64,000 bases of DNA from Diogma glabrata (Eukaryota; Arthropoda; Insecta; Diptera; Cylindrotomidae): NCBI GenBank assembly GCA_963693315.1, contig OY856186.1:74687475-74751474 (forward strand), in the 5' to 3' direction. A model generated the notes under the pieces. It had not been told where the DNA came from and ran no database searches. It saw only the letters and a list, made by a program, of their open reading frames with translations. Both the position numbers and the translations under genes were made by a program. This document shows positions 1-10,948 of this stretch, piece by piece (position 1 is the stretch's first letter; every line of letters begins with the position of its first letter).

Positions 1-1019
1 GATACCAAATACCAGATTCCAGATACCAGATACGAGATACCAGATACCAGATACCAGTTACCAGACACCAGATAAAAGATTCCAGATACCAGATACCAGA
101 TATCAGATACAAGATACCAGATACTAGATACCAGATACCAGATACCAGAAACCAGATACCAGATACCAGATACCAGATACTAGATACCAGATACCAGATA
201 CCAGATACCAGATACCAGATACCAAATACCAGATACCGGATACCAGATACCAGATACCAGATACCAGATACCAGATACCAGATACCAGATACCAGATACC
301 GTATACCAGATGCCAGATACCAGATACCAGATACCAGATACCAGATACCAGATACCAGATACCAGATACCATATATTAGATACTATATACCAGATACTAG
401 ATACCAGAAACCAGATACCAAATACCAGATACCAGATAGCAGATAGCAGATACCAGATACCATACACCAGGTACCAGATACCAGATACCAAATACCAGAT
501 TCCAGATACCAGATACGAGATACCAGATACCAGATACCAGCTACCAGACACCAGATAAAAGATTCCAGATACCAGATACCAGATACCAGATACCAGATAC
601 AAGATACCAGATACTAGATACCAGATACCAGATACCAGAAACCAGATACCAGATACCAGATACCAGATACTAGATACCAGATACCAGATACCAGATACCA
701 GATACCAGATACCAGATACCGGATACCAGATACCAGATACCAGATACCAGATACCAGATACCGTATACCAGATGCCAGATACCAGATACCAGATACCAGA
801 TACCAGATACCAGATACCAGATACCAGATACCAGATACCAGATACCATATATTAGATACTATATACCAGATACTAGATACCAGAAACCAGATACCAAATA
901 CCAGATACCAGATACTAGATACCAGATACCAGATACCAGATACCAGATTCCAGATAATAGGTACCAGATACCAGATACCAGATACCCGATACTAGATACG
1001 ATATACCAGATACGAGATA

Positions 1020-1134
1020 CCCGTTGATGCAGAATTACAACAGTGGCTTTACATTACAACATTTGGTACAAAAGTAAACGGAAGAAAAATGTATACAAAT
1101 TTAGACAAAATAATATAAGTTATGGATTGACCGA
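1020..1134 (+). repeat. 115-bp cassette, copy 1, inside heptamer array
   Basis: Non-heptameric block starting CCCGTTGATGC and ending GATTGACCGA. It is the first of five equal-length copies. It contains no recognisable coding or RNA gene motif. It reads GCAGAATT where other copies read GCAAAATT. Confidence 0.93.
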
Positions 1135-1395
1135 TACTAGATACCAGATACCAAATACCAGATACCAGATACCAGAAACCAAATACCAGATACCAGATAC
1201 CAGATACCAGATACCAGAAACCAGATACCAGATACCAGATACCATATATTAGATACCAGATACCAGAAACCAGATACCAGATACCAGATACCAGATACTA
1301 GATACCAGATACCAGATACCAGATACAAGATTCCAGATAATAGATACCAGATACCAGATACTAGATACCAGATACTATATACCAGATACGAGATA

Positions 1396-1510
1396 CCCGT
1401 TGGTGCAAAATTACAACAGTGGCTTTACATTACAACATTTGGTACAGAAGTAAACGGAAGAAAAATGTATACAAATTTAGACAAAATAATATAAGCTATT
1501 GATTGACCGA
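1396..1510 (+). repeat. 115-bp cassette, copy 2
   Basis: Same block as at 1020, again exactly 115 bp. It differs by single bases (for example TTGGTGC for TTGATGC, and AGCTATTG for AGTTATGG). Confidence 0.93.
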
Positions 1511-1722
1511 TACCAGATACCAGATACCATACACCAGATACCAGATACCAGATACCAGATATCAGATACCAGATACCAAATACCAGATACCAGATACCAG
1601 ATACCAGATACCAGATACCAGATACCAGATACCAGATACCAGATACCAGATACCAGATACCAGATACCAGATACCATACACCAGATACCAGATACTAGAT
1701 ACTAGATACGAGATACCAGATA

Positions 1723-1837
1723 CCCGTTGATGCAAAATTACAACAGTGGCCTTACATTACAACATTTGGTACAAAAGTAAACGGAAGAAAAATGTATACA
1801 AATTTAGACAAAATATCATAAGTTATGGATTGACCGA
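1723..1837 (+). repeat. 115-bp cassette, copy 3
   Basis: Same 115-bp block, with GGCCTT in place of GGCTTT and ATATCATA in place of ATAATATA. Heptamers resume on both sides without a gap. Confidence 0.93.
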
Positions 1838-2267
1838 TACTAGATACCAGATACCATATACCAGATACCAGATACCAGATACCAGATACCAGATACCAGA
1901 TACAGAATACCAGATACCAGATATCAGATACCAGATACCAGATAGCAGATACCAGATACCAGATACCAGATACCAGATACCAGATACCAGATACGAGATA
2001 CCAGATACCAGATACCATACACCAGGTTCCAGGTACCAGATACCAGATACCAGATACATGATACAAGATACGAGACACCAGATACCAGATACCATATATT
2101 AGATACCAGATACCAGATACCAGATACCAGATACCAGAAACCAGATACCAAATACCAGATACCAGAAAACTAGATACCAGATACTAGATACCAGATACCA
2201 GATCCCAGATAATAGATACCATATACCAGATACCAGATACTAGATACCAGATACCAGATACGAGATA

Positions 2268-2382
2268 CCCGTTGATGCAAAATTACAACAGTGGTTTTAC
2301 ATTACAACATTTGGTACAAAAGTAAACGGAAGAAAAATGTATACAAATTTAGACAAAATAATATAAGTTATGGATTGACCGA
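2268..2382 (+). repeat. 115-bp cassette, copy 4
   Basis: Same 115-bp block, with GGTTTT as its private variant. It is followed directly by heptamer variants GATACTA and GATACCA. Confidence 0.93.
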
Positions 2383-2675
2383 TACTAGATACCAGATACC
2401 ATATACCATATACCATATACCAGATACCAGATACCAGATACTAAATACCAAATACCAGATCCCAGATACCAGAAACCACACCATTGACTGATACCAGATA
2501 CCAGATACCAGATACCAGATACCAGAAACCAGATACCAGATACCAGATACCAGATACCAAATACCAGATACCAGATACAAGATACCAGATATCAGATACC
2601 AGATACCAGATACCAGATACCAGATACCAGATACCAGATACCAGATACCAGATACTAGATACCAGATACCAGATA

Positions 2676-2790
2676 CCCGTTGATGCAAATTTACAACAGT
2701 GGCCTTACATTACAACATTTGGTACAAAAGTAAACGGAAGAAAAATGTATACAAATTTAGACAAAATAATATAAGTTATGGATTGACCGA
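2676..2790 (+). repeat. 115-bp cassette, copy 5
   Basis: Same 115-bp block, with GCAAATTT and GGCCTT variants. The last copy lies about 330 bp before the array ends. Confidence 0.93.
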
Positions 2791-3117
2791 TACTAGATAC
2801 CAGATACCAGATACCATATACCATATACCAGATACCAGATACCAAATACCAGATACCAGATCCCAGATACCAGAAACCATACACCAGATACAAGATACCA
2901 GATACCAGATACTAGATACCAGATACCAGATACCAGATACCAGCTACCAGATACCAGATACCAGAAACCAGATACCAGATACTAGATACCAGATACCAGA
3001 TACCAGATACCAGATACCAGATACCAGATACCAGATACCAGATACCAGATACCAGAATCCAGATACCAGATACCAGATGCGAGATACGAGATACCAAATG
3101 CCCGATATCAGATACAA

Positions 3118-5172
3118 GATTTGCAGAAGAAATCAGATTGCAAAATGCGTTAATCATATGAAATAGCCTGAATCGCCATTAGGGAAAAAATTTGATTTGG
3201 AACAAGAATCGTGGTGGACGCAAAACTACAAGCAGTCGTTTTATAGTTAAACCAGAAGAAGCGACACTTTTCTGGAAAGAAATTAAACATTTGAACACAA
3301 ATTAACGTCGTGCACAAGTGAAGTGCTGTAACTTCCTTTGAAACACATGGAAAAGGAATTACAAGCATCAAAATACAGAGAATACGGAGGATACAAAGAA
3401 TGTACTAAATACCAGAAGTACAAAAAATTTGATGAGATCTTGAACCAAATAAAAGTACTTGCGCGTAGAAAATTCACCGAAGCACCAGGGCTGACAATAA
3501 ACGTTCGGCAACAATGGATTGTAAATCCATCAAACATACTAGAAATACAACAATTACCATCATAGATAATCTGACCATATCCGAAAGTAACACCACCATC
3601 ATCAGTATCCAACATATTAGAGGTACTTTGAGCAAATAAAACAATTACTACAGCCAGATCGTAAACATAATGGAAATTTTCAAAAAATTAAGGAAAATCA
3701 TCCAAATGGTCAAGGAGATCAAATCCAGTGAGGAAGCAGTATTAAAGATTGCTATATACTATGTCCATATGGGCATTACAATCAAATATAGCTTAATGTA
3801 TCTCTTTTGGAACCCAAGCCACATAACTCGTAAGGGAGTTGAGTTTGACATTTTTTCAATAAAAAATACACCAATCCATTGGATGTAGAACCCTAGTAGA
3901 ATAAAATATATGGCTGTAGAACTAGAAATCGATAACCACAGAAAAGCACTTAGTGTCAGAACCGTTTTCTTCCGCTCCTTATGTATGTATATGAATGAAT
4001 AAATAAATAAATAAATGATATTACGGTCATCAACGAACATCACCTTTCTTCTGATTATTTTTCCGTTCTTTATGATTATGATAATTTGACTAGTATTAAA
4101 CTCTATCCTAACATCCTTAGTTAACATTGACTTGGGGTCTTTTCGAAATCAGATTGATCCTAAGTTTAGAAAAACATAAATTTTACAATTACGTCTCTCA
4201 AATAAACAACGCTCCCACGAAAAATAAAGTTTCTGGAAGTTGAGCAATTACGCTTTATGGCAATTTTTTGTCATTATGAAAACCAATAAATTCTTCCTCT
4301 CACCCATTTAGTAGCCGTACTATAAGCCATCTTCCAATCCTCTTCCTTTCCCCTTACGCGAAAAATCATTTATACAATTTCCTCTGCGACCATCGATTTA
4401 AGTTTCGATCAGGCCATTGAGTTTGAAACCAACAGTGCGAACATATGTTTTCGAGGTCAAACAAGCACAAGCCCAATGCTCTGGTAGTTTTTGACATTGG
4501 ACTTTCGATTCAGTCTGCTGCGATATACTTTTACATAAACACCTACAAGTTCCCAAACTAACATTAAATGATAATATCTTTTTTAAATAATCGCAGATTT
4601 GCTTTCATGTCGAAGATGATTCATCCAAAAACTGGACATCTCTTCTACAGTACATCAGGACAATTTCACTTTAATTTATTCACAAATGATCTGTCCACAC
4701 CAAAATTTTGCTCACTAGCTATATTCATCCTTACATTCCTCAATAATCTTTACATTCTATCATACAGAATGAGAGCATGGAACTCTAAATAATCCTTGAA
4801 AATTAAAAAATCATAAATGATGGCTTATGGGGGTTGGTAATATTAGACAAAAATTTGTTGATACCAGATAGAACATTTAGTTTGGTGGTGTTAGACATAA
4901 ATTTGGAGCAACAGTGATCTCCATTTGTATATCCTTAGAAATTTCAATATTCGTGAGATTAAGTTTCTGTTTTGTTGATGATCTTATTAAATTTTTGTTG
5001 TGGTAAAAAATGAAAGCTTGCAAGGATGCCGACTGGCAGAATCAATTAATTAAGGGATGAGGAACAAATAGGTGAATAATTTGGATGTGGCAACTGCATC
5101 CAAATAGACTGAGGAGAATGATCTGCTCTTGTTCCTTGGTCGAAGCTTGTTATTTGTTGTGTGTTTATGTTG
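3118..5172. other. Unique AT-rich sequence, no gene recognised
   Basis: Short open frames such as 3338-3565 (+) and 3759-4127 (-) show no family motif I recognise. A short run of AAAT units lies near 3998-4015. I see no convincing coding, RNA or mobile-element signature. Confidence 0.6.
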
Positions 5173-5720
5173 GAGCAATTTCACGCAAGTTCAGCAAATT
5201 TTTGGGAAATTTTGACTTGACCCCTTTTAATTTTGGTTATTTTTTGTTTATAGATAGTCTTTGATAAATAAAAAATACAAGTTCTCTTAGAATTTTTTTT
5301 TTCGACCAGGGGTCTTCACAGGGTGCCCCTCAATTTTTTGTTATTTTGTGATGTGACTGCATTTTGACGAGCGATTGTAGAAAAACTACTGAATCGATTT
5401 TCATAAATAATATGTCGTTGAATAGGTATTAGAACAAAGTTTTTAAAAGTGTACACTGTTAATTTTTTGAAATAATTTTTAACGGTGTAACATAAGAAAA
5501 AAACGGTGTAATTGAAAAAAAGAAGGCATAGCCTCTTTTTTTTTTTTTTTTTTTTTAAACTAAATTGAAGCTTATTTTATATCTAACCACTTGTGAAAGT
5601 TGAGGACACGCGTTATTTTTTGTTTTAAAGATAAAATTCGTTGTGCATATGACTGTCGGGAATCAGTTGTTTTTGTTCTGAAGGAAAATTATAAAAATGG
5701 CGTTATAAACTAAGAGATAT

Positions 5721-5914
5721 TTTTTTTATGTTAAATATCAAATATTTTATTATTAGATGAACTTTTTAAAATATTATAAAAATTATATATGTAGTACAAT
5801 AAATAAAATAAATACAATTGTTAAAAATGATTTACTTATTTTACAAACAGAAGTTTCTTTTGAATAAGAAAGCACTTCTGCAATTATTTTCTTTGTATTA
5901 GATGGCATAAAAAT
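5721..5914 (-). pseudogene. Diverged duplicate of ORF 3' end, left arm
   Basis: This stretch repeats the end of the HGKGPCDGIGG ORF and its downstream AT-rich tail (compare 6088-6260), at clearly lower identity than arm to arm. The encoded piece resembles SNSKETFECKISK, as SYSKETSVCKISK. Each arm therefore already held a tandem 3' duplication before the palindrome formed. Confidence 0.6.
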
Positions 5915-6133
5915 GAAATGTTTATTTATCACTTTTAGTAATCACTTGTCACTCTTATAAAAAATAATTTGACAGTCTTGACTGCAAACAAAAAAGCCGT
6001 ATAAACAACTAAATCTTTTTAGGAACTTTTGACTGGAGAAGTATTATGTTCGTATTATGTTATTATGGAATCATAAAGTAAAAGATTGTTTTTCAACATT
6101 AAATTACAAATATTTTATTATTGAATAAACTTT

Positions 6134-6550
6134 TTAAAATATCATACAAATTATATATGACAAAATAAATATAGTTATTAAAAATTCTTTACTTATTTTA
6201 CATTCAAAAGTTTCTTTTGAGTTGGAAAACATTTTTGCATTTATTGTCTTAGTATCTACTGGTACAAAAGAATGAAATTTTTGAGTTCCACTTATAGTAA
6301 TCGCATTTTTATATCGATTTTGTAATTTTTCTTTTGTTAATTGATATTCATTTTTATCGGCGTATCCAAAGTTCATGGTAGATTCCCATTTTAAAGCCCA
6401 TTCGAAAAGTTTTTTTGGTGTATCAATAATATTATCTTCGCTCGCCATACTATAACGGTGTGCAGCATGCTTCAGTGTACCACCAATTCCATCACAAGGT
6501 CCCTTTCCATGGCTGGTAGCATGAAAATGCCATTCAGCGTCAACCTTAAA
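6134..6550 (-). CDS. HGKGPCDGIGG-motif ORF, left palindrome arm (fragment)
   Basis: The frame is open from 6550 to 6134, with a TAA directly upstream at 6551-6553. The first methionine is at 6448, which leaves 104 residues. Ahead of that Met the frame encodes AEWHFHATSHGKGPCDGIGG, so the conserved part lies upstream of any ATG and the true start is missing. After the Met comes TPKKLFEWALKWES and a segment ending NSKETFECKISK. The protein then runs into a hydrophobic tail of about 18 residues that the right-arm copy lacks. From memory, HGK-x-x-CDGIGG followed by KR and a later FEWA-like stretch recurs in uncharacterised proteins tied to transposable elements in animals. I cannot name the superfamily or a catalytic role. 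It is probably a 3' exon or a truncated transposon protein. Confidence 0.55.
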   Translation of the reverse strand, partial: FKVDAEWHFHATSHGKGPCDGIGGTLKHAAHRYSMASEDNIIDTPKKLFEWALKWESTMNFGYADKNEYQLTKEKLQNRYKNAITISGTQKFHSFVPVDTKTINAKMFSNSKETFECKISKEFLITIFILSYIICMIF

Positions 6551-6554
6551 TTAA

Positions 6555-6950
6555 CTAATTAACTTATGCCACCATAAAGAAGACTTTAAGGTTGACGCTG
6601 AATGGCATTTTCATGCTACCAGCCATGGAAAGGGACCTTGTGATGGAATTGGTGGTACACTGAAGCGTGCTGCACACCGTTATAGTATGGCGAGCGAAGA
6701 TAATATTATTGATACACCAAAAAAACTTTTCGAATGGGCTTTAAAATGGGAATCTACCATGAACTTTGGATACGCCGATAAAAATGAATATCAATTAACA
6801 AAAGAAAAATTACAAAATCGATATAAAAATGCGATTACTATAAGTGGAACTCAAAAATTTCATGCTTTTGTACCAGTAGATACTAAGACAATAAATGCAA
6901 AAATGTTTTCCAACTCAAAAGAAACTTTTGAATGTAAAATAAGTAAATAA
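6555..6950 (+). CDS. HGKGPCDGIGG-motif ORF, right palindrome arm (fragment)
   Basis: Mirror copy of the left-arm ORF. The frame is open from 6555, preceded by a stop at 6552, with the first Met at 6687 giving 87 residues. It reads NLCHHKEDFKVDAEWHF and then the ATSHGKGPCDGIGG motif, all before the Met, so it too lacks its real 5' end. It ends at TAA right after ECKISK. The left arm has GAA at that codon, and the diverged duplicate at 7203-7403 has TCA. The stop is therefore most simply a mutation private to this arm. Residues Ser (left) and Ala (right) differ at the position after QKFH. No promoter or poly(A) signal can be assigned. Confidence 0.55.
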   Translation, partial: LINLCHHKEDFKVDAEWHFHATSHGKGPCDGIGGTLKRAAHRYSMASEDNIIDTPKKLFEWALKWESTMNFGYADKNEYQLTKEKLQNRYKNAITISGTQKFHAFVPVDTKTINAKMFSNSKETFECKISK

Positions 6951-7202
6951 TTTTTAATAACTATATTTATTTTCACATATATAATTTGTATGATATTTTA
7001 AAAAGTTTATTCAATAATAAAATATTTGTAATTTAATGTTGAAAAACAATCTTTTACTTTATGATTCCATAATAACATAATACGAACATAATACTTCTCC
7101 AGTCAAAAGTTCCTAAATAGATTTAGTTGTTTATACGGCTTTTTTGTTTGCAGTCAAGACTGTCAAATTATTTTTTATAAGAGTGACAAGTGATTACTAA
7201 AA

Positions 7203-7403
7203 GTGATAAATAAACATTTCATTTTTATGCCATCTAATACAAAGAAAATAATTGCAGAAGTGCTTTCCTATTCAAAAGAAACTTCTGTTTGTAAAATAAG
7301 TAAATCATTTTTAACAATTGTATTTATTTTATTTATTGTACTACATATAAATTTTTATAATATTTTAAAAAGTTCATCTAATAATAAAATATTTGATATT
7401 TAA
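7203..7403 (+). pseudogene. Diverged duplicate of ORF 3' end, right arm
   Basis: Mirror of 5721-5914. The open frame gives MPSNTKKIIAEVLSYSKET and a hydrophobic tail, which parallels VPVDTKTINAKMFSNSKET of the main ORF at 6687-6950. It has no motif of its own and is best read as a relic. Confidence 0.6.
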
Positions 7404-7950
7404 CATAAAAAAAATATCTCTTAGTTTATAACGCCATTTTTATAATTTTCCTTCAGAACAAAAAAAACTGATTCCCGACAGTCATATGCACAACGAATTT
7501 TATCTTTAAAACAAAAAATAACGCGTGTCCTCAACTTTCACAAGTGGTTAGATATAAAATAAGCTTCAATTTTGTTTAAAAAAAAAAAAAAAAAAAAGAG
7601 GCTATGCCATCTTTTTTTCAATTACACCGTTTTTTTCTTATGTTACACCGTTAAAAATTATTTCAAAAAATTAACAGTGTACATTTTTAAAAACTTTGTT
7701 CTAATACCTATTCAACGACATATTATTTATGAAAATCGATTCAGTAGTTTTTCTACAATCGCTCGTCAAAATGCAGTCACATCACAAAATAACAAAAAAT
7801 TGAGGGGCACCCTGTGAAGACCCCTGGTCGAAAAAAAAAATTCTAAGAGAACTTGTATTTTTTATTTATCAAAGACTATCTATAAACAAAAAATAATCAA
7901 AATTAAAAGGGGTCAACTCAAAACGTTGTTGAATCTTCGTGAAATTGCTC

Positions 7951-10802
7951 ATATGCTTTTATTATGCTATCAAATTCTAACCATTCACTTCAAATAATGT
8001 CACACAATCTTTTCGTTTAGCTGTCAAGAATAACTCCATATTCAATTTGTTTAAAATATTAGCATGAAACGAAAGACTGATAAATTATTTTAAAAAACAA
8101 AAGACTCAAAGCGACGAACCTGCTTTTATTAAAAAATTTGATAAGCAAATTTAGCTCATTTTTAATATTTCCATAATACATCTGATTTTTATTTTAAAAA
8201 AACTAAAATTTTATAAGGAAATTTCAACTACTTTTCCATACTCCAACATCATATTTGAAGCATAAATATTTTCTGGTAATTTTTAATTTTTTTTTTTATT
8301 GGACGAACAACAATTAGCCGAAAAACACAATTTTGCCCATAAAAAATTTTAGCTCCGCCCTTTCGTCATAACCGAATAATTTTTGTTTTAATAGCAATTT
8401 AAGAAAGAAAATCGTTAACTTACTAATCTTTTATATTTAATTTATATATAATAAAAACTTTTTTGTTAAAAATATTAAAACATTGGCGACGACGATGTTA
8501 ATGATGACCAACAGAAGTTATACATTAAAAAAAATGTGTAAATATAAGTATATTTAGAAAAAGAGACAAACAATAAAGAATTTTTGGTAAAATATGATAG
8601 GAGAAGCTGAAAAAACGATAGCATATTATATTATATTTTATGCGAATAGAATAAAATATGATAAAAAAACTCATGTTGGTTTTCTTACACATAAAAGTTA
8701 AAGACGAGTCATGGCTGAAAAATGACATGACGAAAAACAATTTCACTAAAATTTTTTGTTTTAACTTAGATGGTAGAAAAATTTTAAACCATTATTATTA
8801 TTATTATTTTCATTTTTATAAAAAAAAACATCAAATAAAAAATAATACAAACAAGGATAGAAAGAAATAAAAAAAGTAGCATTTAAATTGCTGGTATGCA
8901 AGATAAAGGAATTGTAATAATTTTATGTGACATAAAATTATATGATAAAACCGACCATAAACGACATTTTTTTCCATGTGATTTGCTGAAAAAAAATTGT
9001 AAAATTCTAAGATCAAATATTTTTATTTTTTTGTTATGTTCTTCATTTTTTTAAAATTAAAACAAATAATATTTTATTGATTTTCATGTTATGTGATGAT
9101 TTAAGAAAAATATAAAAATAATATCTTTAAATGGTTCACGAAAATTATCAATTCTGTGTAATTTTTAAAAAAATATTTTTTACGTTTGGAATTTGGAATA
9201 ATTAAATAATCGATCATAACTTTTTTGAGCTTCAGAATTTTATTTCGGTTTTTCTTGATTTCTCTACAGTTCATTAGAATTTTAAATCGATTAAAGTTTT
9301 GTTGGAATGTTTTTTTATTGTTTTATTTTTTAAAGTAATTATTTTAATTTAAGAATATTTTTTTTATTTATTTGTTTTGGGATAGAATTAATTTTACTAA
9401 ATTGAATGGAAAATAATAATGAGTTATACAGAATTATGATTTTGTTTTTGTTTCAAATAATTTTTGGTCTTGATTTAGATTAAATTGAGACAAATGTAAT
9501 CGATTAGTATGAGTAATGCGTTGATATGAAAAATTTAAAAACAAAACGATGATTATCATGGTTTGTTTATTGTGGTAATTTATTTGTTTGGAAATGTTAT
9601 TGTTAATTGAATCTTATTTTAAAGGCTTTAGTTTTATGTATCTGGGAATTAAAATTCATTTGTTGACGTAATATTAAAATTGGAAGGCAGTGGTCAACGG
9701 GAAGTTGTCCTGCTGATTTATTTGAAGACTTACTAAAATCTTTTTATAAAATTCTACTAAAGAGAGAAGAAATGGAGGTATCGAAGTTTTAAGTATGAGA
9801 TCATATACTGAAAAATGAAAAAAATCAACAAATAAATTAAATAAATTTTATCAGGGATAGACCCTTGAATTAGAACATATAACAAATGTCCACGACACGA
9901 CACAGAACTACTAAAAGAACATCTAAAACAAAAAAGAACTTAATGATAATAAAAAATAAAATTTCACAGCATCAATAAATAACTGCAGGATGTGTAACCG
10001 AATAAAGCTTTGAGTTCTTACAGTTGTATAAGAAATATTTGGTTTTTAAATTTTTATTGCTATACCTACTGAGTTACATTTGTTGAAATTCAATCAAATC
10101 ATCATAAACTGAATTAAATTTGAAGTTTTTACTTACGATTTAGTGATCGAACCAGAAGAAGATGGAACAGTCGTCATCTTGCTTACATCAACGTGCTCTT
10201 GAACAACACATGTTTTGGTCTTTCGGACAAACAAACACTATTGGTGTGGCATGGGTAACGCCAAATGACTAGCAAATTGGTTGGACTAAAAGATTATCCT
10301 GGACAATAGCCTGATTCTGAACGAAGTTGACCGGATACCGAATCCTCTAAATGTAACTTAACCAAATTATCGGGCTAATTATCGAAATAAAGAGCTGACC
10401 GCTGAAGAATTTGTGCAAAACGCGGTTCGCTACAATTTGCGAGCTCGAATTTTCGTATTTTGTGATCTTAGTAAGCAGTTAAATGTCAACATTTGTGAGG
10501 GCCAAAGTTAAGTTGGTAGCTAACGCTACTTACTAAGTGTAGAACGTCACGACGCGGTGACGTCATCATCAGCAGCTACCGATTCCTTACTATTTGATGT
10601 TCTATGGGTGGATGGCAGAACGTAAGTGCCTTACTGATAGACATTGAAATTGTTTTGTTTTTCTTTTTGAGAATTAGCTTAATTTTTCTAATTTTCCTAT
10701 TCAAATGTTTTTTTCATTTCTTCCTCAAGTTTTTTATTTTTTTTTTGTATGTTAACCTTAGCTGTATTTTTTTACTTTTGCTCTTAGTAGTTTTCTGTTT
10801 TA
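7951..10802. other. Very AT-rich unique sequence, no gene recognised
   Basis: Long homopolymer-rich tracts with only chance ORFs. The part from about 10140 to 10620 is less AT-rich, and its open frames (for example around EELTAEEFVQNAVRYNL in the + strand) match no family I know. It also holds the short CG-containing stretch GACGCGGTGACGTCATC. Confidence 0.55.
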
Positions 10803-10948
10803 GTCCAACTAGCTCAGTTGATAGAGCATGAGACTTTTTGTCTTTGGGTTTGGGTTCAACACCCTGCTCACCAACATTCATTACTGGTCTTTTCAAGACG
10901 AATGTAGTATACAGGCATCTTCTTTTTGTCCTGTTTTGTAATGGTGAA
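10803..10948 (+). mobile_element. tRNA-derived SINE, copy 1
   Basis: The 5' head at 10805-10876 is tRNA-like. It has an A-box region TAGCTCAGTTGATAGAGC, an anticodon-arm-like TGAGACTTTTTGTCTTT and a B-box-like GGTTCAACACC. The head resembles tRNA-Lys, but the acceptor and T stems do not pair well, so it is not a working tRNA. The tail after it (CGAATGTAGT, then TCCTGT and TAATGGT) is shared with the copy at 52213-52356. That makes it a SINE family and not a lone tRNA pseudogene. RNA polymerase III transcription from the internal boxes is inferred. Confidence 0.75.

Larger units (their letters stand above)
1..3117. repeat. GATACCA heptamer tandem array with higher-order structure
   Basis: The sequence is built from the 7-bp unit GATACCA with scattered variants (GATACTA, GATACGA, GAAACCA, GATTCCA). 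It begins before the window edge. Because 7 and 3 share no factor, all six frames are open through clean stretches and give a 7-residue cycle (DTRYQIP forward, WYLVSGI reverse), so the ORFs here are by-products and not genes. A larger period is visible: the variant-marked block at 1-483 recurs at 484-966 almost unchanged. Five 115-bp cassettes of unrelated sequence interrupt the second two thirds. The array decays into unique sequence near 3100-3120. Confidence 0.97.
5173..7950. mobile_element. Large palindromic (foldback-like) element, 2.8 kb
   Basis: The left arm (about 5173-6550) and right arm (about 6586-7950) are reverse complements over about 1.36 kb, with a central spacer of about 35 bp. 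The outer ends match as GAGCAATTTCACG at 5173 and its complement ending at 7950. The outermost 40 bp are more diverged and the left arm has a small insertion there. The arms differ by scattered substitutions and homopolymer-length changes, so they are two real copies and not one read folded back. Each arm has a long T/A run (near 5528 and 7576). Each also carries an ORF near the centre pointing outward, and a second, diverged copy of that ORF's 3' end further out. I find no target duplication. It could be a foldback transposon or a head-to-head inverted duplication of an older element. Confidence 0.9.

Noticed and set aside
1020..2790. CRISPR-like array (repeats with spacers)
   Set aside because: The sequence is eukaryotic, the 115-bp cassettes are far apart, and the intervening DNA is itself a simple repeat and not a set of unique spacers.
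124..3166. Many long ORFs encoding DTRYQIP and WYLVSGI repeats
   Set aside because: They follow automatically from a stop-free 7-bp unit in all six frames. There is no other coding signal and the cassettes break the frames.
5173..7950. Palindrome as an assembly or folded-read artefact
   Set aside because: The arms differ by substitutions, an extra stop codon and an outer insertion, and their flanks are unrelated. A folded read would give identical arms. This is not fully excluded without spanning reads.
10803..10876. Functional tRNA gene
   Set aside because: A and B boxes are recognisable, but the acceptor and T stems do not pair and the tail is shared with a second copy, so it is a SINE head.
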